A stretch of DNA of 64,000 bases, from assembly GCA_030340625.1 (NCBI GenBank), contig JAOPHQ010002870.1, positions 113,501-177,500 of the forward strand, written 5' to 3'. Under the pieces are notes generated by a model, which saw nothing but the letters and a program-made list of their open reading frames with translations, searched no databases and had not been told where the DNA came from. Positions 45,018 to 55,102 of the stretch are shown in pieces (the first letter of the stretch is position 1; the number at the start of each line of letters is the position of its first letter). The translations under genes and the position numbers were made by a program. This DNA is from Merluccius polli. Taxonomy: Eukaryota; Chordata; Actinopteri; Gadiformes; Merlucciidae.

Positions 45018-46050
45018 CAAACTACAACATCCAGAAGGACGGGCGGCGCTAAGAGTAGAACTACAACATCCAGAAGGACGGGCGGTGCTAAGAGTAGAAC
45101 TACAACATCCAGAAGGACGGGCGGCGCTAAGAGTAGAACTACAACATCCAGAAGGACGGGCGGCGCTAAGAGTAGAACTACAACATCCAGAAGGACGGCA
45201 GTGCTAAGAGTAGAACTACAACATCCAGAAGGACGGGTGGCGCTAAGAGTAGAACTACAACATCCAGAAGGACGGGCGGCGCTAAGAGTAGAACTACAAC
45301 ATCCAGAAGGACGGCAGTGCTAAGAGTAGAACTACAACATCCAGAAGGACGGGCGGCGCTAAGAGTAGAACTACAACATCCAGAAGGACGGGCGGCGCTA
45401 AGAGTAGAACTACAACATCCAGAAGGACGGGCGGCGCTAAGAGTAGAACTACAACATCCAGAAGGACGGGCGGCGCTAAGAGTAGAACTACAACATCCAG
45501 AAGGACGGGCGGCGCTAAGAGTAGAACTACAACATCCAGAAGGACGGGCGGCGCTAAGAGTAGAACTACAACATCCAGAAGGACGGGCGGCGCTAAGAGT
45601 AGAACTACAACATCCAGAAGGACGGGCGGCGCTAAGAGTAGAACTACAACATCCAGAAGGACGGGCGGCGCTAAGAGTAGAACTACAACATCCAGAAGGA
45701 CGGGCGGCGCTAAGAGTAGAACTACAACATCCAGAAGGACGGGCGGCGCTAAGAGTAGAACTACAACATCCAGAAGGACGGGCGGCGCTAAGAGTAGAAC
45801 TACAACATCCAGAAGGACGGGCGGCGCTAAGAGTAGAACTACAACATCCAGAAGGACGGGCGGCGCTAAGAGTAGAACTACAACATCCAGAAGGACGGGC
45901 GGCGCTAAGAGTAGAACTACAACATCCAGAAGGACGGGCGGCGCTAAGAGTAGAACTACAACATCCAGAAGGACGGGCGGCGCTAAGAGTAGAACTACAA
46001 CATCCAGAAGGACGGGCGGCGCTAAGAGTAGAACTACAACATCCAGAAGG
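45018..46050. repeat. 39-bp minisatellite (about 26 units), copy B
   Basis: Very homogeneous central units (agaaggacgggcggcgctaa); the 13-codon unit leaves a 247-codon open frame that I attribute to repeat geometry. Confidence 0.93.
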
Positions 46051-46522
46051 GCCTTTGTAACAGTGAAACCGTGAGCGTGATGACGTCGTGGTCGTGATTC
46101 TTTAGAGCTAGTTTGAAGACTGTTGTTTCAACATGTTTGAGTTTGATTATTAAACCCCACCGTTGGTTTGGAAACCTTCCTGGACCTGCTGCTGTTTCTG
46201 AACACACCACATGTTGATGAAGATCCCCAACCGGTTGTCAGGGCGACCAGATGCCAACAAACCAGATGTGGGACAAAGAGTTTGTTGGTGTGGGACACGT
46301 TACCAACGCTGAGAGGGAGTCTGCATCTTCTATACAATATCCACCTGACTTTACCAAATAAACACTGGACTGGTAAAATAATAAAGTACGACACTCCCAC
46401 TGTGTCAGCGCAAGAATACAATTAAATGTAAAACACACGCAGTCTAAAGACACAATAAACCTTGTAGATCAAGTAAATTAAAGCTTAACTTAAACCTAAC
46501 TCCTACTGTCTTATCTGTGATT

Positions 46523-46858
46523 AAGGTTTAATTTAAGGCTAGCTGCAGGCCTACTGGTTTAAGGTTTAATTTAAGGCTAGCCGCAGGCCTACTGGTTTAA
46601 GGTTTAATTTAAGGCTAGCCGCAGGCCTACTGGTTTAAGGTTTAATTTAAGGCTAGCCGCAGGCCTACTGGTTTAAGGTTTAATTTAAGGCTAGCCGCAG
46701 GCCTACTGGTTTAAGGTTTAATTTAAGGCTAGCTGCAGGCCTACTGGTTTAAGGTTTAATTTAAGGCTAGCCGCAGGCCTACTGGTTTAAGGTTTAATTT
46801 AAGGCTAGCCGCAGGCCTACTGGTTTAAGGTTTAATTTAAGGCGAGCCACAGGCCTAC
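46523..46858. repeat. 38-bp minisatellite (about 9 units), copy B
   Basis: Same unit as 18,862-20,082. The array ends early and is joined directly to caacgagtgtctccaactct, so about 80 bp of flank are missing too. Confidence 0.92.
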
Positions 46859-47096
46859 TCAACGAGTGTCTCCAACTCTCTGAGTCATTCATCACTGATG
46901 AAAGGATGAATACGGTTCAACAAGCCTACCTTGAAGGAACCTTTCATGTGTTCACTTAGTGGGTTTGGTTCATGTTGGGTCTCCATCCTGTGGGCCCAAT
47001 CCCAAACCGGTCCCGACCCGCTGCCACGTCACTACCGAGTGTCACTCCACATCAAGTTGCACTCCCAGCTGTGGAGGCCACTCCTCACCAGGGGGT

Positions 47097-47870
47097 ATAA
47101 ACATAGATATATATAGAACACTAGATGTGTTACGGCGGAGTCTAGAACCAGGGCCGGACTAACGCACAGGCTTGATATGGCTGCAGCCTAGGGGCCCCAC
47201 CTGCCAGGGGGTGTGCTAGCGCCGCGATCCGGTAGCGCCGCGACCCGCCCCCCCCCCCCCCGCTCAACAAAAATCTCCGCCAGCACCCCCCCCGCTCAAC
47301 AAAATACTCCGGCAGCACCCCCCCGCTCCACAAACATCTCCGGTAGCAATTTTCTTGGGCGTCCGGTCCTTCAAGGTGGGGGGGGGGCCTACATCGTCCA
47401 GCAGCCTAGGGGCCCCTGGCCTCCTTAATTCGGCCCTGTCTAGAACGTCCTCACAGGTCGGCCATCTTACTCCAGGCAAGACGGTCGACCACAGGCATCT
47501 TACCACAGGCAAGATCTCAGTACAGGGTGGGGGATTTCAACATGCAGCCTTTCTTATAGCCTATTTGTAATAGGAAATAGTGTAATCTACCTATTTTAGA
47601 ACTTTATTCTATTTTAAAAAAAATTTAATTTTTTTTTTTTTAATTATGCAATTATGCAGTGCACTTTGACATTTATAACAAACCAAACCGTTTGAAAATC
47701 GGATGAAATTTGAGCAAGTTATGGTTATTTAAAAGTACGTGTACCACTACAACACGTTATGGGGGACCGAGCTGCCTGGAGTAAGATGGCCGCCATGTGC
47801 GGACGTTCCACTCCGTTGGCCAGCAACGCGGACGAGGCATCTACTGTTATATATATATCTATGGGTATAC
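47097..47870. other. Copy-B-specific insert around the MITE
   Basis: Relative to copy A, about 770 bp separate cagggggtata from acatcggtccctcg. It contains inverted motifs gtaagatggccgcc / ggccatcttac. Origin is unknown. Confidence 0.5.
47149..47438. mobile_element. hAT-type MITE (290 bp)
   Basis: CAGGGCCGGA.../...TTCGGCCCTG ends, 8-bp target duplication tctagaac (47141-47148, 47439-47446). Interior GC-rich with C-tract repeats; not coding. It sits inside a 770-bp insert specific to copy B. Confidence 0.85.
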
Positions 47871-48413
47871 ATACATCGGTCCCTCGCCTTTCTCCGCCGG
47901 AAACAGGAAGTGGTCATCATGGTGTTCAGCATCTTTCGCTCCATCACCTGCTGGAGGATGCGAGTGTGGCGCCTGTAAGAAGAGACATGCCACGCCCTTT
48001 AGTTTAACATGTTGTTTAATCACACACTGCAACATGTCGGTTTGGTGGCAGTGACACATCACTGCACTGCCAGTAGGTGGCAGAGCAAGATGGCTGCCAT
48101 AGAGAAGAAGACGAGTTGCAGTTGTCAGCATAGACATCTTCTACACAGACGGAGCGTCGAGCGCTACTGCCTACTGGCGCTGACGAGACGCGGGGCCGCC
48201 ATCTTGGAGTGGTGATCCGCTCCACTCAGTGTCATTCGTTTGGCGGGAGGAGCAATGAACTGTCCGCCATTTAATTACCAACACCTCACTGAATACCACT
48301 GATTTACACGCGGTGCTCTGTCATACGTGTCGCTATGATAAAGGACACATGTTTTGGCGTGTAATATTATTTTCACAGAATACAACCGATAGTGCGGTAA
48401 TGTTAAGTCTTAC

Positions 48414-48517
48414 TTGTGGAAAGTAATCCCGCGATTTCTATGTCCGACCGTCCGCTCCTGTGAGCAGAATCCGCTGAGCAGCAGCTCGGCATCCATGTTG
48501 TCTTCTCCTGCCGCCAT
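48414..48517 (-). CDS. Possible first coding exon (unknown gene), copy B
   Basis: Identical by eye to 20948-21051 (MAAGEDNMDAELLLSGF..., donor CACAA|GTAAGA), with the YY1-type motif at 48,563-48,577. No recognised downstream exon. Confidence 0.4.
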
Positions 48518-48562
48518 ACGGTCAACTGTCACTCTCTGCTGCTCCCCTCCCCCACCGCCACT

Positions 48563-48577
48563 CCAAGATGGCCGCCC
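48563..48577 (-). promoter_or_regulatory. YY1-type promoter motif, copy B
   Basis: Same motif and distance as in copy A, within a long stretch without differences between the copies. Confidence 0.45.
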
Positions 48578-49210
48578 AACGTCTCCACAGCAGCCAATGC
48601 TCCGTCTGTGTATCAGATGTCTGTGGTTAGACGGAGCCCAGAGTCGGACCGGATGGTCCGTCATTAAAAGTGTCCGCCAGGTGCTGCTGCACCGCCAGCT
48701 CATGTGTTGCCAAGTCCAGCCGCCGAATAAAGTCAACGCGTTTCTACAGTACGAGACGTTAGTGGTGAACCCGTTACCAACAATACTTCAGGAAGGATAT
48801 CGTAATTATAATATTTATCTCAATATAACCGTATGCACAGCATTGACGAAAAAGTAGCAGTATGGGCAATGGTATGCAGGACTAAAAGTGCCAAAATTAA
48901 ATAAATAAATACACCATTAAATAATTACTGAAATGTGTCATTAATTAATTAAAATGGGAATTAAATACATAAATGTGTCATTAATTCATTAAAATACCGA
49001 TTAATTTTATGTAAAAACAAATATATAATCATTTCACTATTTAATTAATTTACATTTACATTTCATGATTTACATTTCATGATCCTGTGTTGCAGTGCTT
49101 CATGAATTGTCAAACTGTCAAACTCGCCCATCAAAGTCAGTGGGCGGGGCTAACGCTAATCTAGTGTGATCCATTGCTTTGGTCTGAAGTAGAGTGCCTG
49201 GATAGAGAAA

Positions 49211-51932
49211 ATGGAGAATCTTAATGAACTTTCTAGGGAGTTGGTGAGAGACGTCTTAGATTTAGCAGATGATGTGGAAGCAGGACCTGCTGACCCAGAG
49301 CATGTAGCGAGTAAAGCAGAGGAATTTATTGAAGTTCTTGGAGTTATTTCCGCACTTTCCGACCAAGATATTGACTATAGAGTGATTGCAAATTTAGAAG
49401 AAGTAGTCCACCGCTTCTCCGGTACCAGAGAGCATCAAGTCCAACACACACAGGGACCGGGGCGTTTGGCGTTTGACATATCGGGTGCAGTTCTGGAGCA
49501 TCAAGTTCTTAGTGGGTTACCCGCTGGTCAAATTGCAGCGATGTTCGGAGTGTCAAAGAGTATGGAGGACTAAAGTGCCAAAATTAAATAAATAAATGCA
49601 CCATTAAATAATTACTTAAATGTGTCATTAATTCATTAAATTGGAATTAAATACTTAAATGTGTAATTAATTCATTAAAATACAGATTAATTTTATGTTA
49701 AAAAACAAAAACATATATAATCATTTCACTATTTAATTAATTTACATTTACATTTCATGATTTACATTTACATTTCATGATCCTGTGTTGCAGTGCTTCA
49801 TGAATTGTCAAACTGTCAAACTCGCCCATCAAAGTCAGTGGGTGGGGCTAACGCTAATCTAGTCTGATCCATTGCTTTGGTCTGAAGTAGTGCCTGGATA
49901 GAGAAAATGGAGGATCTTCATGAACTTTCTAGGGAGTTGGTGAGAGACGTTTTAGACTTAGCAGAGGATGTGGAAGTAGGAACAGACAGTTTTGTTTAAT
50001 AGAGTATCTAAACCAACGTAGAGGGGAATAGCGCCACCCAGTGTATTGGAACTAGCTCTGCATCAATCCATTATCTGGAATTGATTTGCCTTGACTTGAT
50101 GCGCAGGGTAACCAATCAGGCATTAGGATCCGCCTACCAACTTTGATGGGCGAGTTTGACAGTTTGACAATTCATGAAGCACTGCAACACAGGACCATGA
50201 AATGTAAATCATGAAATGTAAATGTAAATTAATTAAATAGTGAAATGATTATATATGTGTTTTTACATAAAATTAATCGGTATTTTAATGAATTAATGAC
50301 ACATTGAAGTATTTAATTCCAATTGTAATTAATTAATGACACATTTAAGTAATTATTTAATGGTGTATTTATTTATTTAATTCTGGCACTTTTAGTCCTC
50401 CATAAAAGAGGACCATCAGGAGGCGCATGGAACAAAACGGTTTAAGGTATTTACACTAAATTCATGAGTTTTCAGTTTATGAATTGCTGGTCTCATCCAC
50501 TCAGAAAGGATATTATGTTCAAGGTAACATTACTTGATGTTGATGTTTTTGTTTGTGCAGAAAGACAGACCTCTATTCAGCTGTGAGTGATGAGGAGTTA
50601 GACCGTATTATAAGTGAAATTCACAGAAGACATCCGGCTACAAGCTAATGCGTGGTCATCTGAATGCAAGAGGTGTGCATGTTCCAAGTGAGTATATGGG
50701 CATTATTTACATTTATTTTTAATGCAGAGCTCTGCCCTTTGAAAGGTGAAGGAAGCCCGCTTGTGGAAAGACGTTGCCTCTGAGATGTAGAATGTGTATT
50801 ATAGAAGAGAAACACACATTTCAGGACCGCTGACTTGTATCATCAGAACGTACGTCTTGTGATTTTTAGCCTCCTATTTAATAGAGGTGGAACAATATCT
50901 GACAGAAATATTCTCAGCTGTCCGGATGTGCCCCCACCCCCACTATAAAGGGTATAATATAATCATAGAAAAGTGTCATGTGTGTTCTGAATCAATACAT
51001 GTCAACAGTGTAAAGCTCGAGCATGTGGGATCTTTTATATATTGAGGGACAATATCTGACAGTACAGTACATTTTTGAGGCAGTGGTGATTCTGTAATAG
51101 TTGACTGTTTTACACACGTCATGTCTTTCATTATGACACCACTATTTCCTCAAAATAAGTAGCCAGTGTGTGGTTATTAATTTTATTTTCCTCCCCTCAG
51201 TCTCAAGACTGCAAGAGTCTTTACGCAGAGTCGATGCAGAGGGAGTCTACATGAGACGTCTAAGGCTGCGTGTATTAAGACGACGGCAGTATTCTGTTCC
51301 TGGCCCAAACTCTTTGTGGCATATAGATGGCAACCATAAGCTCATCAGGTCAGTGATATTAGCAGATAAACAATGCAAACTTTCTAGATATTTGATTAGA
51401 ATTGTTTTACAATAAAGTTCTTTTTCATGTGTTCACAATTGGCTGACAGGTGGAGATTTGTTGTCCATGGTGGGGTGGATGGATTCAGTCGTTTAGTGGT
51501 CTACCTGACTGTGGCTGGCAATAATAGAGCTCATACGGTCTTACAGAGCTTTATCGCTGCTGTTGAGCAGTATGGGCTGCCATCAAGGGCACGGTCTGAT
51601 AAAGGGGGGGAGAATGCAGATGTAGCAGAATTCATGATCAGAAGCAGAGGTACCGACAGGAATTCACACATCACAGGCAGAAGTGTCCACAATCAGCGGT
51701 AAATAAATGTTTGGCAACTAGGCTCACACAACAAACATACCAGTTTAATGTACTTCTTTAGCATATGTCAAGTAAATTAACAATTTGTCAATTTTATCCT
51801 AAACACAGAATAGAGAGAATGTGGAGAGATGTTTATGAACATGCCCTGGACCTCTTCTATCACATTTTCACTTCATTGGAAGATCAGGGAACACTGAATC
51901 CGGACAATGAAGTCCATCTTTTCGCACTGCAC
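49211..51932 (+). pseudogene. Transposon integrase gene (HTH + DDE), spliced, disrupted
   Basis: Exons: 49211-49560 continued at 50411-50446 after removal of a MITE; 50561-50687; 51201-51348; 51450-51698; 51809-51932. The first encodes MENLNELSRELVRDVLDL..., ending in a helix-turn-helix (LPAGQIAAMFGVSK then RTIRRRMEQNGL). The catalytic acidic residues are WHIDGNHK, RSDKGGEN and NQRIERMWRD, the D-D-E pattern of an rve integrase fold. Three defects are seen: a MITE in exon 1; a 7-bp loss in exon 2 (gctac/aagc, probably between gctac repeats) that shifts frame; and loss of the C-terminus at about 51,932. Splice phases otherwise agree. Confidence 0.8.
49561..50404. mobile_element. Non-autonomous relative (844 bp) inserted in integrase exon 1
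   Basis: TATGGAGGACTAAA... at the left and ...TTTTAGTCCTCCATA at the right, with exact 6-bp duplication aaagag (49555-49560, 50405-50410). Its left 430 bp repeat the 5' end of the host element, including the first ~30 codons of the integrase; the right 255 bp are the inverted terminal repeat. Excising it with one aaagag restores the helix-turn-helix reading. Confidence 0.9.
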
Positions 51933-54490
51933 CGGATCGTAGCATGTGGAGGACGTAGGAAGGGTTCCCCCAGAAATCTCCACTCTCAGTTCGGGAGGAA
52001 GCATCTCCCAGCCAACCCAGAATGTCAACAGCTGGGCCAGGGTACCTGATGAAGCTAAAAGTCATAAAATGGATTCAAGACATTTAGTTCAACTTTAATT
52101 GATCACATCTATCCATGAGACATCGAAGCATTTGTAAAGAGAGCAATGCATTAGCCAAATAAGGTGTTTATACCTGTTTCAATGAACATCCTTAGAAAGC
52201 CAGTGATGCGGCACGTGGACTCCAAGTCAAAGTCTTCATCATCACTGTCCTCAACTGGCCAAGTGATTTTTTGTAGGAGCATCTTAAAGAACACAAACAT
52301 TGTAATTATTTTAAATGGGAGAATTTATTTTGGTGAAGGAATATGCAGATCACATTCTTGGTAAAAGGAAAAATAACCAGCTCAGTCATTGAAAATACAC
52401 GTAAATTCATCAAGTAAAGTGACAAATATAACTAAATTACTGACTTACCTGGGGTGTGAACTGCATTTCAGCCATTTTGGGGAAAAGAAGTGGGACAACA
52501 TCTGGCCTAGATGTCAGCAGGGGCCATACCATCACATCTTTCAGTCCCTTTCTCAATTGTTTAATCTGGCGCATGGTCCTCCCAATGACCTAAGAGACAG
52601 ACCCGATCCATATTACAGTCCAAATCCTCAACCCAAATTTTACAAAAGTTGGCACAATAAGGTGCTTTATAAAATCCATTCAAACTCTAGTACAGAATAT
52701 ATCAACCATTTACAAGACATTTACCCATTTTAAAATAATGTATGCCACTATTTACATGTGTATTTTCCCGGGTTTTCCCTTAATTTTGCAACAAATCACA
52801 TTCTACCTGGATGACAAGTTAAAGAGAGTGCTAGTTGTCCTGTCTACAGTCCCAGTTTGCCTGTGATTGAGAATATGCGGTGCTTCATGCACACTTGACA
52901 AAACTGTTTTGCTTAAGACATAACTAATGGATGAATGGGGAAATTCCACTTTCTAAATTTCAGCAACTTGTGTCTATTGCTCGAATGTTTAAAAACTGTA
53001 AATGAAAGATAAGTTAACAGTGGTGAACTCTTGACTATCACCTTTTTAAAGTAGATTATCAAAAAGCAAATTCACATAAGCAGACGTGTGTTGTTAAGCT
53101 GCTCTCAATGTACTGTAGTGTGATTTTTTAAAACTGTATATACATTGGTGGTTTTGAATAACTAACATGACTATTGGCAAAGACTAAATATCATTAAGTA
53201 TTCATAGCATGAATTTCACCACTAAAATTTGACCTTTTCCATCTCTGCCAGTGTTAACATAACAAGCCAGAGTTCACAACACTTATAATTATAACTATAA
53301 TTTCAACAACTACAGCAATGAATTATGTGACTTAACCAGCAGGAACTCACTGCATGGAGTAGAAGTTTGTTATGTAGCCATCTCCGATTTGTGTTGGTGA
53401 CTGCTGGAAGATCCCAAGACATGGAAAGATCTGAAACTGTGTCCTTCTGTTCCGGTGTAAGTTCTTCTTGTTCAAGCTAGAATCAAGACCATACAAGTTA
53501 TTATATTTGCCCAAACAATAATTTTTGCCAGACAAAGTTTCTTTTACGTTACATACCAGTTTTATGATACTCCTGATGTGCAGATCAGGACAGTCTTCTG
53601 TAACAACAGTTGCCATTTCAGGGTCCCCATTGAACAGTACATGAATTACAGCAGGACTTAATCCTGTGACATGGGGACCGTCATGCAGAAAGCTGTGGGC
53701 CAACATCCTTCCTGCAACCCGGAAGAGGTTGCTTTCAATAAGTGCCTCTGATGCTGCTGGAACAAGATGGTCAGGTTCACCCTCAAATAGCAGTGTTCGG
53801 GCCATTCCTCCTGTAAAATAAAGTGACAACAATTAAACCACTTAAATACATTTTTAAAAGTACATCATATTAACCTTCGAAATAGTAAGAGACTTACCAA
53901 GATCTAGACTGAATCCAAACTGGAGTTTGGATATCACTGTTGTCAGAAAGTACCGCATCACTCCCTCTCCGACAGCAACATCACCTGAAATAAAATACTG
54001 AGAATAACACAGTGGAAAAACAGTGGCTGACTAATACAGGTAACTGGATTAGGTAACAATTAACAAGCAAGGGGAGAAAAAATAGTCAATATTCTATTGG
54101 CTGTAATTCTAGAATAGCATCCTTAATATTGATTCTTCCAGATAACAGGAGAATATTGTGCATGGCATATTTTCATTAGTGGTCATCAATTATAATTTTT
54201 TGGATTCCATTCTCCCATTTAACAATTCCATATAAGATACTTGAGTGGTATAAACTTTACTGATACATTTATTTTACAAACTTTATATTACTTACCAACA
54301 AGAGTACAATGAAGTGGACATGCCCATTCTTGCTGCCGTTTATAGAATAAGAGAAGGTCCCGTTCCCTGTCCTCTTCAGAGTCACTTACATCCATCTTCA
54401 TTCTAAGTGGTGTCCCAGATGCATGTTCCTTCAGCAGATTCTCTTTGAAAACTTTGGCCGCTTGAGCCGGTTCTTTAATAAGCTTCCATT
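51933..54490 (-). CDS. HECT-type E3 ubiquitin ligase-like gene (G2E3-like), 3'-truncated
   Basis: Six to seven exons with matching phases: 54296-54490, 53898-53984, 53557-53810, 53351-53476, 52449-52589, 52174-52282, 51933-52054. They give one continuous frame of about 340 codons: ...CTLVGDVAVGEGVMRYFLTT..., LFEGEPDHLVPAASEALIES, LAHSFLHDGP, ..., FWVGWEMLPPELRVEISGGT, LPTSSTC. This is the HECT fold, N-lobe to C-lobe, most like the G2E3-like group. The final Cys of SSTC corresponds to the catalytic cysteine; residues after it are lost at the junction with the integrase gene. HECT enzymes carry ubiquitin as a thioester to substrates; its role in the transposon is unknown. The 5' end is unresolved. 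Confidence 0.8.
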
Positions 54491-55102
54491 CTAAACAAAC
54501 AACAACAATAAAGTTATCTATTCCAGAGAGACATGTTGTGAGTTGGCATGTTACCTGCAGATACAGATGTCCTCTCAGTCTACAGAAAAGGAGGAACATT
54601 CTGTCCATGTCACTGACAAAATGTGAGACCCAACATTCCAACCAACATGTCATGCAAGCCAACTTCTTGAATCGTCCCCTAATTAAAACCAGGCCGCAGC
54701 GATCCCTAATTGAGCCGCGGCCGCGCTAACGAGAGCTAACTTGGCTCCATTGACTTGTGTGTTAAGCAGCTAGCGGGATAGCGAGGAAGCGGCTTTGTTG
54801 ATGAATTTTGCAGTCTATGGTTTAACTTAAAAGGGAATTAATTGGACGTACATCATACCGTAACTTTTTAAACTAACGCCAACCTGTTCAGAGTTTATTA
54901 GTGTTACGTCATTGGCAACACAGCAGACTTAGGAAAATAGGCTACATGTGTACAGACCAAACTGCTGCAGTACTTTGGAAACGTTACACGGTATGAGTAT
55001 TAACTATACGGTTCATTCAGAAGTGTCAGGATGCTATAGTAATGCTGGGGATGATATCATGCGTTTGTGTACATAAACAAAGATATACTCATACACCTTC
55101 TC
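54491..55102. other. Upstream of HECT gene; no supported gene
   Basis: The minus strand 54,540-54,662 is open (CLECWVSHFVSDMDRMF...) and ends at GCAG|gtaac, so it could hold one more HECT exon, but the phase does not join cleanly. The remainder is unremarkable. Confidence 0.35.

Larger units (their letters stand above)
48873..54700. mobile_element. Large DNA transposon encoding DDE integrase and a HECT ligase-like protein (right end not found)
   Basis: Left end TATGCAGGACTAAAAGTGCC after gggcaatgg, where copy A continues with ordinary sequence. A related internal element shows that the family has inverted repeats of about 250 bp ending TAGTCCTCCATA and 6-bp target duplications. Contents: plus-strand helix-turn-helix/DDE gene (49,211-51,932) and convergent minus-strand HECT gene (51,933-54,490 or further). 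No matching right terminus was seen; it may be lost or lie beyond 64,000, with the hAT and gypsy elements nested inside. The class is unassigned by me; the IS3EU or Ginger groups are possibilities. Confidence 0.7.

Noticed and set aside
45317..46060. 247-codon open frame over the 39-bp array (and 16,988-17,496 in copy A)
   Set aside because: The unit is a multiple of three, so frames stay open in several readings and on the other strand too; no splice sites, start context or conserved flank supports a protein.
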